From positions 1 through 36,524 of the forward strand of contig CANBDX010000022.1 in assembly GCA_947367315.1 (NCBI GenBank): a stretch of DNA of 36,524 nucleotides, written 5' to 3'. Within the stretch, counting starts at the first letter, position 1, and the number at the start of each line of letters is the position of its first letter. Source of the stretch: an uncultured Bacteroidales bacterium (GTDB lineage: Bacteria > Bacteroidota > Bacteroidia > Bacteroidales > UBA932). The notes beneath the pieces were generated by a model. The model made no database searches. It saw only the letters and a program-made list of their open reading frames with translations, and had not been told where the DNA came from. This document shows, in pieces, positions 14,126-22,690 of this stretch. The position numbers and the translations under genes are program-made.

Positions 14126-14184
14126 TGCTGTTCGCCTTCACGGCATTTAAATTAGTTTTTAAATTTTGGCATCACGCCAATGTC

Positions 14185-14970
14185 TTATTTCAGTTTGAAT
14201 ATATATGTAATCGTTCCTTTTTGCAGTGCAGGAGCATCCGCGCTCATGTTGAAGCTTGCTTCCATTGCCGCATTACGCGCAGCCTGCCACAGCTTCTTGT
14301 CTGTAACCGTAGTGCCTTCCGCACCTGCCACAGCCCTTTTCACGATTCCGTAGTTGTCCACCCAGATCTCCACGACCACCTTTCCTGATGCCTGTACGGA
14401 ATATGTCGGCTTCGGAAGCGTGCCGTTGTGGGTCCTTCCGGCGAGGTCGGCCTTAGGCGAGCCGAATGTCTCCCCGGTCTTTGTATTGCCAAGGGCGTGC
14501 CCGGCCTTGAGCGCATCGCTCACTTTTTCGGATGTCTGTGCAGCCAGCGTGTCTTTCTGGGTCTTGTTCTTCGCGGCGGAAAAAAGCGCCCTGCGGTCTA
14601 TCTCCTTTTCGCGTGGCGGCTCCGGCACTTCCACGTCTCCCTGGTCTCCCGGAGTGGCTTCCGGTGCTTCATTCGCCTTGGTTCCCTCATGCTGTGCCTC
14701 CGACTGCTGCACCAGATTCAGTTCCTTCTCGGCCTTAGGGGCCCTCGGCTTAGTGCCGTCCAGAGTCTGCTTAGGCTTGGCCGGTTTGATCTCCTCGAAG
14801 TCTATGAGGATCTGGTCGCGCTCCGGCGGCGGAGGGTCGAGGTAGGTGAACCCGGTTATGAGGAAGCATGCGATGAGGGCGCAGTGTATACACAACGTAA
14901 GGACGACTCCTGTCGCCCTTGAAAGCTTTGCCTGTCTTTCGCGTTCCTGTATGTATCTGCGCTCGTCCAT
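14185..14970 (-). CDS. TonB-family energy transducer
   Basis: Links the proton-driven ExbB/ExbD motor in the inner membrane to TonB-dependent outer-membrane transporters. A short cytoplasmic N-terminus precedes one transmembrane helix (about 20-42). A periplasmic linker rich in Pro, Glu and Lys (about 45-170, starting LDPPPPERDQ) follows. The C-terminal 75 residues resemble the TonB C-terminal fold (SGKVVVEIWVDNYGIVKRA, then LWQAARNAAMEASF). The length of 261 residues is typical. The gene is last of exbB-exbD-tonB with 4 nt spacing from exbD. The C-terminus matches the broader TonB/TolA-like group, so a Tol-like role cannot be excluded. Confidence 0.87.
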   Translation of the reverse strand: MDERRYIQERERQAKLSRATGVVLTLCIHCALIACFLITGFTYLDPPPPERDQILIDFEEIKPAKPKQTLDGTKPRAPKAEKELNLVQQSEAQHEGTKANEAPEATPGDQGDVEVPEPPREKEIDRRALFSAAKNKTQKDTLAAQTSEKVSDALKAGHALGNTKTGETFGSPKADLAGRTHNGTLPKPTYSVQASGKVVVEIWVDNYGIVKRAVAGAEGTTVTDKKLWQAARNAAMEASFNMSADAPALQKGTITYIFKLK

Positions 14971-14974
14971 CTTC

Positions 14975-15388
14975 CTATTCCGGTGATGTCGCCATTATGA
15001 CTTTATAGTGGTTCCTCTTCGCTATGTTCATCACGGCCACGACCTCCTTGATCGGGACTGTCTCGTCAGCATAGATGGAGAATGTAGGGTCTTCCTCGTT
15101 CTGGAGGAGGTCTATGAGCTCGTCCTCTATCTGGTTGAACCTCACAGGAGTCTCGTCACCGTTGATATGGTATGAGAAGTTGTTCTCCTTCTGCCAATGC
15201 TTGATGGATACGCTCACTGTGGCCTTTGCGGACACCTGACCGGTGCTCTTGGGCAGCAGAAGCTTCAGTGCATTGGGGTTTATCAGGGTGGATGTCACAA
15301 GAAAGAAGATGAGCAGCAGGAACACGATGTCCGTCATCGACGACATCGAGAAGCTCGAATCCACCTTTGTCGTTCTCTTTATTGCCAT
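14975..15388 (-). CDS. exbD: ExbD/TolR-family motor subunit
   Basis: A proton-channel subunit that works with ExbB to energise TonB. A short N-terminus leads to one transmembrane helix (about 20-37, TDIVFLLLIFFLVTS), beginning with Asp20, which corresponds to the conserved proton-carrying Asp25 of E. coli ExbD. A periplasmic domain of about 95 residues follows with the typical ending of a helix and strand (VVAVMNIAKRNHYKVIMAT). The length of 137 residues is standard. It lies 11 nt after exbB and 4 nt before the tonB-like gene. The distinction from TolR rests on the neighbouring TonB protein. Confidence 0.9.
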   Translation of the reverse strand: MAIKRTTKVDSSFSMSSMTDIVFLLLIFFLVTSTLINPNALKLLLPKSTGQVSAKATVSVSIKHWQKENNFSYHINGDETPVRFNQIEDELIDLLQNEEDPTFSIYADETVPIKEVVAVMNIAKRNHYKVIMATSPE

Positions 15389-15399
15389 TTCCCCGGATG

Positions 15400-16086
15400 T
15401 TATTTTTCAGACGGCTCGTGGAGCATGTCGATGAATTCTATGGTAGTCCTCTCCATCTTGAAGACGAGATTCGAAATCTGTGATGTGAGGAAGTTGTATC
15501 CGAAGTATGCGATGATGCCGACGAAAAGACCTCCCACAGTGGTCACCATTGCCTCATAGATGCCTCCTGAAAGCAGGGTGATGTCGATGTTGTTGCCTGC
15601 TGTGGACATTCTGAAGAATGCCTGGATCATACCTGTCACGGTTCCGAGGAATCCGATCATAGGAGCACCTCCGGCGATTGTTGCAAGCATAGGGAGTCCC
15701 TTTTCGAGTCTTGCCACTTCCACACTGCCGGTGTTTTCCACGGCAGTCTGGATGTCCTGAAGCGGTCTTCCTATCCTGTCGATGCCCTTCTCCACGAGAC
15801 GGGCGACAGGAGAATCGTATTTCTGGCAGAGGTCGATGGCCTGGCGGATCTTGCCGTCATGGATGAAATCGTGGATGTCGTTCATGAAGTTGGCGTCGAT
15901 CTGACCGGCTTTGCGGATAAGCCACCATCTGCTTCCGAAAATGTAGATGGCCATGACAGAAAGTACGAGAAGTACAATCATAAGCCATCCTCCCTTGGAT
16001 GCCATGTCTATGAGGGAGAGTTTCATCTCCTGCTGGACCGGCTCTGCCACCACCTCGGCGGCTGTCTGTAAAAGATTGAAAATCAT
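15400..16086 (-). CDS. exbB: ExbB/TolQ/MotA-family proton channel protein
   Basis: The pentameric membrane scaffold of the ExbB/ExbD motor. Three transmembrane helices are visible at about 34-56 (WLMIVLLVLSVMAIYIFGS), 128-150 (GAPMIGFLGTVTGMIQAF) and 168-192 (YEAMVTTVGGLFVGIIAYFGY), with a cytoplasmic domain between the first two. The GTVTGMI and AMVTTVGGL segments are family signatures. The length of 228 residues is normal. A clear TATCTTTG promoter box stands 40 nt upstream, so the exbB-exbD-tonB group probably starts here. Confidence 0.92.
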   Translation of the reverse strand: MIFNLLQTAAEVVAEPVQQEMKLSLIDMASKGGWLMIVLLVLSVMAIYIFGSRWWLIRKAGQIDANFMNDIHDFIHDGKIRQAIDLCQKYDSPVARLVEKGIDRIGRPLQDIQTAVENTGSVEVARLEKGLPMLATIAGGAPMIGFLGTVTGMIQAFFRMSTAGNNIDITLLSGGIYEAMVTTVGGLFVGIIAYFGYNFLTSQISNLVFKMERTTIEFIDMLHEPSEK

Positions 16087-16126
16087 AGCTATAAATAATC
16101 TTTAATTTTTCTTTTCCATAAGCCTG

Positions 16127-16134
16127 CAAAGATA
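16127..16134 (-). promoter_or_regulatory. -7 box TATCTTTG for exbB-exbD-tonB
   Basis: On the minus strand TTTTTGCCTATCTTTGCA lies between the truA stop (16160) and the exbB ATG. TATCTTTG matches TAnnTTTG, and the leader would be about 36-40 nt. The flanking bases are nearly the same as at 3663-3670. Confidence 0.6.
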
Positions 16135-16159
16135 GGCAAAAATTCGCGGATTCTAAAAT

Positions 16160-16936
16160 TTATTTATATTCCGCACCTGTAAAGAAAAGGGCCTTTCCCG
16201 GCACCGATGAGCCTGCGTCTGAACGTGATCCGTTCCTGATGAGTTCTGCGATCCATGAAGGGTCCTTCCTGCCGCGTCCCACCTCGATGAGTGAGCCGAC
16301 GATAGCTCTCACCATGTTACGCAGGAAACGGTTTGCGCGTATCCTGAACACGATGTAGTCGCCTTCTTCGGCAGGGTAGCCGAGCATGTCCGCATGCATT
16401 GGAGCATATGTCTTCCAGACGGCCTCGGTTACGGTGCAGACGGATGTGGTGTTGTTGCCTCCGACCTTCTCGAAACAGCTGAAGTCGTGCTCTCCCAGAA
16501 GATGTGCGGCAGCCTTGTTCATGGCCTCTGTGTCAAGAGGGTAACGCATTCTGTATGAATATCTTTCGCAGAACGGGTCCTTGCGGAAATGGATGAAGTA
16601 GTGATATTCCCTCATGCGTGCGTCGAATCTCGCGTGGAAATCCTCGGAGGTTTCGGATATATCATGAATCACTATCCCTCTGGGAAGGATGGCATTTAAT
16701 TTGTAGCAAAGTTGTGCCGTTTCGACCTGAATGTTGTCCGGAAGGTCGAAATGAGCGATATATCTGATGGCATTTACGTCAGTGTCGGTCCTTCCTGCGC
16801 CAGTGACTTGGACCGGATGTCTGAAAAATGTGGCCAGAGCCTTTTCCAGTTCGCCCTGGACGGTGTCTGCATTGTTCTGTATCTGCCATCCGCAGAATGA
16901 ACTGCCGTCATATGATAGACTTATTTTATATCGCAT
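16160..16936 (-). CDS. truA: tRNA pseudouridine(38-40) synthase
   Basis: Isomerises uridines 38-40 in the anticodon stem of many tRNAs. The N-terminus shows YDGSSFCGWQIQ, and the catalytic motif is GAGRTDTDVNA with the expected nucleophile Asp51. Further motifs are FHARFDARMREYHYFI and FLRNMVRAIVGSLIEVGRG near the C-terminus. The length of 258 residues is normal. The usual GRTDAGVHA is here GRTDTDVNA; the catalytic Asp is kept but the following residues differ. The gene diverges from moxR, and exbB follows 73 bp downstream with its own promoter. Confidence 0.95.
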   Translation of the reverse strand: MRYKISLSYDGSSFCGWQIQNNADTVQGELEKALATFFRHPVQVTGAGRTDTDVNAIRYIAHFDLPDNIQVETAQLCYKLNAILPRGIVIHDISETSEDFHARFDARMREYHYFIHFRKDPFCERYSYRMRYPLDTEAMNKAAAHLLGEHDFSCFEKVGGNNTTSVCTVTEAVWKTYAPMHADMLGYPAEEGDYIVFRIRANRFLRNMVRAIVGSLIEVGRGRKDPSWIAELIRNGSRSDAGSSVPGKALFFTGAEYK

Positions 16937-16951
16937 ATATAGAAATTTTAG

Positions 16952-16959
16952 TACCTTTG
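16952..16959 (+). promoter_or_regulatory. -7 box TACCTTTG for the moxR-bat operon
   Basis: TACCTTTG matches TAnnTTTG and lies 37 nt before the moxR ATG in the 60-bp gap between truA and moxR. The rest of the gap is A/T-rich. A clean -33 TTTG is not seen. It is the only convincing plus-strand promoter box before the operon. Confidence 0.5.
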
Positions 16960-16973
16960 TAAGTTTTAAAATG

Positions 16974-16981
16974 CAAAAATA
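16974..16981 (-). promoter_or_regulatory. Candidate -7 box TATTTTTG for truA
   Basis: TATTTTTG on the minus strand fits TAnnTTTG and would give a leader of about 35 nt before truA. The region is A/T-rich, so a chance match is quite possible. It would make this a divergent promoter pair with moxR. Confidence 0.3.
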
Positions 16982-16996
16982 TCAAAAATCATATTT

Positions 16997-17989
16997 ATGG
17001 ATAGCATAAACATCAAAGAATTGAACGACCGCATCCAGAGGGAAAGCTCGTTTGTGGACATTCTGACCATGGAGATGAATAAGGTCATCGTAGGTCAGAA
17101 GCATCTTGTGGAGAATCTTCTGATAGGACTTCTTGCCAACGGCCATATCCTCCTTGAAGGTGTGCCAGGTCTTGCCAAGACATTAGCCATCAACACTCTG
17201 TCACAGGCTGTGGATTCAAAATTCAGCCGTATCCAGTTCACTCCGGACCTTCTTCCTGCGGACGTTCTCGGTACTCTCATCTACTCTCAGAAGACCGAAC
17301 AGTTCCAGATAAAGAAAGGTCCGGTCTTCGCTAATTTCGTGCTTGCCGACGAGATCAACCGTTCTCCGGCAAAGGTTCAGTCTGCCCTTCTCGAGGCCAT
17401 GCAGGAGCGTCAGGTTACTATCGGTGACGAGACTTTCCCGCTTCCGCAGCCTTTCCTCGTGATGGCGACGCAGAACCCTATCGAGCAGGAGGGTACCTAT
17501 CCGCTTCCTGAGGCGCAGCTTGACCGTTTCATGCTCAAGGTGGTGGTGACCTATCCTAAGAAGGAGGAGGAGCGCCTGATCATCCGCATGAACAATACTG
17601 GAGACTTCCCTAAGGCTTCGCCTGTGCTCAAGCCTGAGGATATCGTAAGGGCACGCGAGGTGGTGAAGGAAGTGTATATGGACGAGAAGATCGAGAGATA
17701 CATCGTGGATATCGTCTATGCAACACGTACTCCTAAGGACTACGGCCTGGAGAAGATCGCGGGCTTCATTTCATACGGTGCGTCGCCGCGTGCCAGCATT
17801 TCGCTTGCTGCCGCTGCAAAGGCATATGCGTTCATCAAGAGAAGAGGTTATGTGATTCCTGAGGATGTGCGTGCAGTATGCTACGAGGTGCTCCGTCACC
17901 GTATCGGTCTCACGTATGAGGCGGAGGCCGAGAACATGACCACTGACCAGATCATTTCCGAAATCATCAACGCAGTAGAAGTTCCATAG
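16997..17989 (+). CDS. MoxR-type AAA+ ATPase of the bat operon
   Basis: A MoxR-family AAA+ ATPase, thought to act as a chaperone-like activator for von Willebrand factor A (VWA) domain proteins encoded beside it. Walker A is GVPGLAKT (55-62), Walker B/sensor is FVLADEINRS, followed by the MoxR-typical AKVQSALLEAMQERQVT and sensor-1 FLVMATQNPIEQEGTYPLPEAQ. The lid domain contains GASPRASISL. The length of 330 residues is standard. The next gene begins 1 nt after its stop codon. It opens an operon with the order known from Bacteroides (moxR, DUF58, bat genes). Confidence 0.94.
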   Translation: MDSINIKELNDRIQRESSFVDILTMEMNKVIVGQKHLVENLLIGLLANGHILLEGVPGLAKTLAINTLSQAVDSKFSRIQFTPDLLPADVLGTLIYSQKTEQFQIKKGPVFANFVLADEINRSPAKVQSALLEAMQERQVTIGDETFPLPQPFLVMATQNPIEQEGTYPLPEAQLDRFMLKVVVTYPKKEEERLIIRMNNTGDFPKASPVLKPEDIVRAREVVKEVYMDEKIERYIVDIVYATRTPKDYGLEKIAGFISYGASPRASISLAAAAKAYAFIKRRGYVIPEDVRAVCYEVLRHRIGLTYEAEAENMTTDQIISEIINAVEVP

Positions 17990-17990
17990 G

Positions 17991-18881
17991 ATGTCATCAT
18001 TATCAGCAAACGACCTTTTGAAGAAGGTCCGGAAGATAGAGATCAAGACGCGTGCTCTTTCGCATCAGATCTTTGCCGGTGAATACCACTCGGCCTTCAA
18101 GGGTCGTGGTATGGCCTTCAGCGAGGTGCGTGAATACCAGTACGGGGATGATGTGCGCAACATGGACTGGAACGTGACGGCGCGTCTCCGCTCGCCGTAT
18201 GTGAAGGTGTTCGAGGAGGAGAGGGAGCTGACCGTCGTGCTGCTGGTGGATGTGAGCCGCTCGCGCTTGTTCGGTACCGTAGGAAACAGCAGGAAGGACG
18301 TCCTTGCGGAAATTGCCGCCGTCCTTTCGTTTTCTGCGGCCATCAACAACGACAAGGTGGGGGCCCTGTTCTTCAGCGAGAAGGTGGAGAAGTTCATCCC
18401 TCCGAAGAAGGGACGAAGCCATCTGCTGCACATAATCCGCGAGATCATCGAGTTCGAGCCTACAACCGACGGCACTGATATTTCCGAAGCGCTCCGTTAT
18501 CTCACCAATGCCATCAAGAAGAAGTGCACGGCCTTTCTGCTGTCCGACATGCTTGATGTAGCAGAGGACGGTACTCCGCGTTACGAGGAGGCCCTGAAGG
18601 TGGCTGTGAACAGGCACGACCTCTCAGTGATAGAGGTGTTCGATCCGCGTGAAAGAAGCATCCCGGATGTGGGACTGGTGCATATCAAGGACTCGGAGAC
18701 AGGAAAGGCTGCATGGGTGAATACTTCCGACAGGAAGATGCGTCTGGCCTACGAGGAATGGTTCCGCAGGATGGAGGAGACATCTTCGCGTATGTTTATG
18801 AAATATAATGTGGACAAGGTAAGCATCGCGGTGGACGATGACTATGTAAAGGGGCTGATGTCCTTGTTCAAAAACAGATAG
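17991..18881 (+). CDS. DUF58 protein, VWA-like
   Basis: Belongs to the DUF58 family that almost always accompanies MoxR ATPases; its molecular role is not known. The family motif is RGMAFSEVREYQYGDDVRNMDW (about 39-60, a 22-residue block whose key parts are the RGM start and the DVRNMDW end). After it comes a VWA-like fold with DVSRS at 87-91, resembling a metal-ion-dependent adhesion site, and TDISEALRYL further on. The length of 296 residues is typical. No signal peptide or transmembrane helix is visible, so it is probably cytoplasmic. It sits 1 nt after moxR and 7 nt before the next gene. Confidence 0.92.
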   Translation: MSSLSANDLLKKVRKIEIKTRALSHQIFAGEYHSAFKGRGMAFSEVREYQYGDDVRNMDWNVTARLRSPYVKVFEEERELTVVLLVDVSRSRLFGTVGNSRKDVLAEIAAVLSFSAAINNDKVGALFFSEKVEKFIPPKKGRSHLLHIIREIIEFEPTTDGTDISEALRYLTNAIKKKCTAFLLSDMLDVAEDGTPRYEEALKVAVNRHDLSVIEVFDPRERSIPDVGLVHIKDSETGKAAWVNTSDRKMRLAYEEWFRRMEETSSRMFMKYNVDKVSIAVDDDYVKGLMSLFKNR

Positions 18882-18888
18882 TATTTAT

Positions 18889-19950
18889 ATGCGTAAGGCA
18901 TTGATATTTATATCGCTCTTTGTCGCTTTGGCGGCGTCGGCCCAGCAGACGGACACCCTTGTTTCCGCCACCGGGGATTCCCTTGTGGTGATGAAGGGAC
19001 GCATGGTGCCTGTGACCGGAGCCTTACTACAGCCGCTGCAGGAAAGGGATTCCGTGCTCGTGGCCGACCAGCTTCTTTATGGCTTTGAGCTGAAGCAGGT
19101 GGAGGAAGGCACACAGTTCGGCTTCCCTCAGTGGGAGAACGACCCTAAGGGAGGAGTGACTGCTCTGACTCCATGGATTGTGGACACGCTGAAGGTCACA
19201 AAGCAGAAGAAAGGCATGCCTAAGCTGCTCGACATAAAGGCGGGAATGGTAATAACTTCCTTTGATGAAGGACTTTACGAGCTTCCGCAGATTGCTGTGC
19301 AGAGGCTTTCCAACGATGGTGTGCTGGATACCCTCGTATTCGATCCGATGCGTCTGGACGTCAGAACCATGCCTGTGGACACGGCTACGTTCCAGCCTCA
19401 TGACATAAAGGATATCATGCGTTATCCGCTGACCGTGGCTGAGGTGCTTCCGTGGGTCGGAGCATTCTGGCTCTTCGGTACTCTCGTGACTCTTGCAGTG
19501 TGCCTCGTAATGATGCGCCGCAGAAGGAATGATCCCGAGTATGTACGCAGGGACCCGCCACATATCGTGGCATTGCGTGCGCTTGACAAATACAGGGGCA
19601 ACGCAATGTGGGCTCCGGAGAAGCAGAAGGCTTTCTACACCGGCATCACTGATGCGCTAAGGGAATATATCGCTGAAAGATACGGAGTCGGTGCGATGGA
19701 GATGACCACGGCCGAGATGTTCGACAACATGAAGGCGACCGATGCACCCGCTGACCTTATCGCTGAGATCAGGGACCTTTTCGAAAGGGCTGATTTCGTG
19801 AAGTTCGCCAAGTTTACGGCTTCGGACGAGGAGAATGCCGCGGCTCTGCCTGTGGCTGTGCGCTTTGTCACATCGACCTATCAGGCTGACGTTGAGGAAG
19901 CTGCTGCCGGGGATGACAAGGAGGATGTAGTTAAAGAAGGAGGTGAGTGA
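18889..19950 (+). CDS. Membrane-anchored protein of the bat operon, unknown function
   Basis: A 353-residue protein with a signal peptide (MRKALIFISLFVALAASAQ), an extracytoplasmic domain of about 165 residues, one transmembrane helix (about 189-211, GAFWLFGTLVTLAVCLVMM), and a cytoplasmic domain. The cytoplasmic part (KAFYTGITDALREYIAERYG, then FERADFVKFAKF) resembles the cytoplasmic part of the BatD region of the gene at 22691 (TAFYEELHKALLGFISDKLN, then LLDACEFARYAP). A protein of this layout is usual at this place in Bacteroidota bat operons, similar to DUF4381-type proteins. It ends in an acidic tail. Its TGA overlaps the batA ATG by one base. Confidence 0.85.
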   Translation: MRKALIFISLFVALAASAQQTDTLVSATGDSLVVMKGRMVPVTGALLQPLQERDSVLVADQLLYGFELKQVEEGTQFGFPQWENDPKGGVTALTPWIVDTLKVTKQKKGMPKLLDIKAGMVITSFDEGLYELPQIAVQRLSNDGVLDTLVFDPMRLDVRTMPVDTATFQPHDIKDIMRYPLTVAEVLPWVGAFWLFGTLVTLAVCLVMMRRRRNDPEYVRRDPPHIVALRALDKYRGNAMWAPEKQKAFYTGITDALREYIAERYGVGAMEMTTAEMFDNMKATDAPADLIAEIRDLFERADFVKFAKFTASDEENAAALPVAVRFVTSTYQADVEEAAAGDDKEDVVKEGGE

Positions 19951-20936
19951 TGTTTTTCGAGTATCCTGAACTTTTATGGCTTCTTGTGGTGCCGGCTCTG
20001 CTGGTGCTGCATTATGTATATCGTGAGGTGGCTCAGAAGCGTCCGCATCTGAGGGTTTCCACGTCTGTTCCATGGATGCTGAGGGGCAGGTCGTTCATGT
20101 CGTTCTTCCGTCATGTGCCTTTTGCCCTGAGGATTGCCGCGTTGTCGCTGATAGTGGTTGCCATTGCGCGTCCGCGTTCGTCGGAAGATATGGAAAGGGT
20201 TGATACTGAAGGTATTGATATCGTGCTTGCGATGGACGTGTCCACGAGTATGCTTGCGCGCGACCTTACTCCTGACCGAATCAGCGCATCGAAGGACATC
20301 GCGATTGAATTCATATCCCAGCGTCCTACAGACAGGATGGGAATCGTTGTGTTTGCGGGAGAGAGCTTCACACAGTGTCCCCTCACCACCGACCGCGCGA
20401 CGCTCATCAATCTGATGAAGGAGGTGCAGACGGACCTTATCGAAGACGGTACGGCCATAGGAAACGGTCTTGCTACGGCAGTGGCGAGGATGAAGGACTC
20501 CGATGCGAAGAGCAGGGTGGTGATCCTGCTGACGGACGGAGTGAACAACAGGGGAGAGGTGTCGCCGAACATGGCGGCTGAGATCGCTAAGACCTACGGC
20601 GTACGTGTCTATACCATTGGCGTCGGCAAGGAAGGAATGGCTCCATATCCGGTAATGACCCCTTGGGGTGTGGAGGTGCAGAACGTGAAGGTGGAGATTG
20701 ACGAAGCGCTTCTCTCGGATATTGCGGAATCCACCGGAGGACGCTATTTCAGGGCGACGGACAACACCAAGCTTGCTGAAATCTACAGCGAGATCAACAG
20801 GATGGAGAAGGCCCGCACTACGGTGGACAGCTTCCCTGTATATAAGGAACTGTTCGGGATGTACGCTTTGCTTGCATTGCTTGCCCTTCTTTTGGAACTT
20901 ATACTTAACTGGTTTGTAATAAGGAGATTGCCATGA
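19950..20936 (+). CDS. batA: BatA-type VWA membrane protein
   Basis: Part of the Bacteroides aerotolerance set, named for an oxygen-tolerance effect in B. fragilis; the biochemical role is unsettled. Two N-terminal transmembrane helices (about 8-24 and 57-75) precede a VWA domain with the metal-site motif DVSTS (96-100), followed by GIVVFAGESFTQCPLTTD and LLTDGVNNRGE. A C-terminal helix (about 303-324) closes the protein. I chose the ATG at 19950 (328 residues), which overlaps the previous stop by one base and follows a strong AGGAGG; a GTG one codon earlier is also possible. It overlaps batB by 4 nt (ATGA). Confidence 0.93.
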   Translation: MFFEYPELLWLLVVPALLVLHYVYREVAQKRPHLRVSTSVPWMLRGRSFMSFFRHVPFALRIAALSLIVVAIARPRSSEDMERVDTEGIDIVLAMDVSTSMLARDLTPDRISASKDIAIEFISQRPTDRMGIVVFAGESFTQCPLTTDRATLINLMKEVQTDLIEDGTAIGNGLATAVARMKDSDAKSRVVILLTDGVNNRGEVSPNMAAEIAKTYGVRVYTIGVGKEGMAPYPVMTPWGVEVQNVKVEIDEALLSDIAESTGGRYFRATDNTKLAEIYSEINRMEKARTTVDSFPVYKELFGMYALLALLALLLELILNWFVIRRLP

Positions 20937-21937
20937 TACATTTTGCACAGGCTCAGTATCTTCTGCTCCTGCTTCTGATACCGTTCTTCTTTATTCTCTA
21001 CACCATCGTGTTGAGTCTGAGAAGGAAAAGGGTAAGGAAGTTCGGAGACGAAGCATTGGTGAATCAGCTGATGCCTTCATATACAAAAGGAAAGGCGTGG
21101 ATAAGGCTTGTGCTCTTCTCCATAGGCTTTTTCTTCTTCGTTATAGGCCTTTCGAGGCCGCAGATCGGAGCCAAGCTCAAGGAACATGAGACCAAGGGAG
21201 CGGAAATCATGATCGTTCTCGACGTGTCCAACTCGATGCTTGCTGAGGATTATTCGCCTAACAGGCTTGAGAGGGCCAAACTGGCCATATCGAGGCTTGT
21301 GGACAAGCTCCGGGACGACCGTATCGGACTGATCGTGTTTGCAGGAAACGCTTTCGTGCAGCTTCCTATCACAACCGACTATGTGTCGGCAAAGATGTTC
21401 CTGAATTCCATCACCACCGAGTCGGTCCCTATCCAGGGTACCGCCATAGGTGATGCCATCAATACTGCTATGCGCAGCTTCAGCGCCCAGAGCGAGAAGA
21501 GCCGCGCGATAATCGTCATCACCGACGGAGAAAACCATGAGGACGACCCGGTGGCTGCGGCAACCCAGGCTGCTGAAACTGGAGTGCGCGTATTCACTAT
21601 CGGAGTGGGCTCTCCTGAGGGCAAGCCTATTCCGTTCGAGGGAGAGCTGATGAAGGACAAGGAAGGCAACATTGTGGTGACAAGACTCGACGAGAAGGTG
21701 CTCCAGGATGTGGCTGTGGCAGGTAACGGAGTGTATGTGCGTGCAGGAAACAGCGAGTTCGGACTCAATCCGGTGATCGACGACATCAGGAAGATGGAAG
21801 ATGAGAGATACAGCTCGATAGTGTTCGAGGAATATGACGAGCAGTTCATGTATTTCCTCGGTATCGCATTGTTCTTTTTCGCCCTTGAGATGCTGGTGGG
21901 AGACCGCCGTTCGAAAAGGCATTTGTTTAAAAGATGA
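20933..21937 (+). CDS. batB: BatB-type VWA membrane protein
   Basis: A paralogue of BatA with the same plan: N-terminal helices at about 9-28 and 57-74, a VWA domain with DVSNS (97-101), GLIVFAGNAFVQLPITTDY and ITDGENHEDDP, and a C-terminal helix (about 312-328, FLGIALFFFALEMLV). The length of 334 residues is usual. It overlaps batA and batC by 4 nt each, implying coupled translation. BatA and BatB probably form a membrane pair controlled by the MoxR ATPase (inference from the MoxR-VWA association). Confidence 0.93.
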   Translation: MIHFAQAQYLLLLLLIPFFFILYTIVLSLRRKRVRKFGDEALVNQLMPSYTKGKAWIRLVLFSIGFFFFVIGLSRPQIGAKLKEHETKGAEIMIVLDVSNSMLAEDYSPNRLERAKLAISRLVDKLRDDRIGLIVFAGNAFVQLPITTDYVSAKMFLNSITTESVPIQGTAIGDAINTAMRSFSAQSEKSRAIIVITDGENHEDDPVAAATQAAETGVRVFTIGVGSPEGKPIPFEGELMKDKEGNIVVTRLDEKVLQDVAVAGNGVYVRAGNSEFGLNPVIDDIRKMEDERYSSIVFEEYDEQFMYFLGIALFFFALEMLVGDRRSKRHLFKR

Positions 21938-22671
21938 TTATGAAGAAATATATATTGATATTGCTCCTTCTGCCTTTGGTGGCAGCATCCGCATGGTCAC
22001 AGGAAGACCGTTCGGACGTGCGCAAGGGCAACAGGGACTACCGCAAGGAGAACTGGCGTGAGGCTGAAATCGACTACAGGAAGGCGCTGGTGAAGGATTC
22101 CATGTCCGTGGCGGCTACATATAACCTTGCTTCCACCCTTTATCGCGAAGGCGACCCTGCCCAGGCACAGAAGGTCCTGGAGGGCAGGAAGGATATGGCT
22201 GCTGCATCAGCGGGGGCGGCTGACTATTTCTATAATCTCGGTGATGCCGCTCTTGCGAACAAGGATTACCAGACTGCAGTGGATGCTTTCAAGGAGTCTC
22301 TTCTGCTTAACCCGGGTGACCTGAATGCAAAGGAGAATTATATCTATGCGAAGAAGAAGCTGGAGGACCAGCAGCAGAATCAGCAGAACCAGCAGAATCA
22401 GAACGACCAGAACCAGCAGGACAATCAGGATAAGAAAGACGACAAGAAGGACGATCAGAAGGAGAATGAGGACCAGCAGCCTCCTAAGCAGCAGCCTCAG
22501 GACAAGCCTGACAACAATAAGCAGGAACAGCAGCAGGAGCCTAAGATAAGTCCTCAGGCGGCACAGCAGATGCTTCAGGCCATCCAGGAGAAGGAAAAGG
22601 AGACCCAGGAGAAGGTCAAGAAGGAGAAGGCTAAGGCATTGAATTCAAGACAGAAGGAAAAGAATTGGTAA
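21934..22671 (+). CDS. batC: BatC-type TPR protein with a Gln-rich tail
   Basis: A periplasmic or membrane-tethered TPR protein of the bat operon. A signal peptide (about 1-22, ending AASAWSQ) precedes TPR repeats over about 28-135 (YRKALVKDSMSVAATYNLAS, YFYNLGDAALANKDYQTAVD, AFKESLLLNPGDLNAKENY). Residues about 146-215 are a charged, Gln/Asn/Lys/Asp-rich disordered stretch, and the end is a Lys/Glu-rich probable helix. The protein is 245 residues long. It overlaps batB by 4 nt. The repetitive codons of the tail (CAG-rich) could vary between strains. Confidence 0.88.
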   Translation: MIMKKYILILLLLPLVAASAWSQEDRSDVRKGNRDYRKENWREAEIDYRKALVKDSMSVAATYNLASTLYREGDPAQAQKVLEGRKDMAAASAGAADYFYNLGDAALANKDYQTAVDAFKESLLLNPGDLNAKENYIYAKKKLEDQQQNQQNQQNQNDQNQQDNQDKKDDKKDDQKENEDQQPPKQQPQDKPDNNKQEQQQEPKISPQAAQQMLQAIQEKEKETQEKVKKEKAKALNSRQKEKNW

Positions 22672-22690
22672 ACGACAGGAAGACGGGAAT

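Noticed and set aside
13561..14388. Several overlapping open frames on both strands around the pseudouridine synthase N-terminus
   Set aside because: They come from the 27-bp tandem array, which lacks stop codons in several frames; only the minus-strand frame leads into a real enzyme domain.
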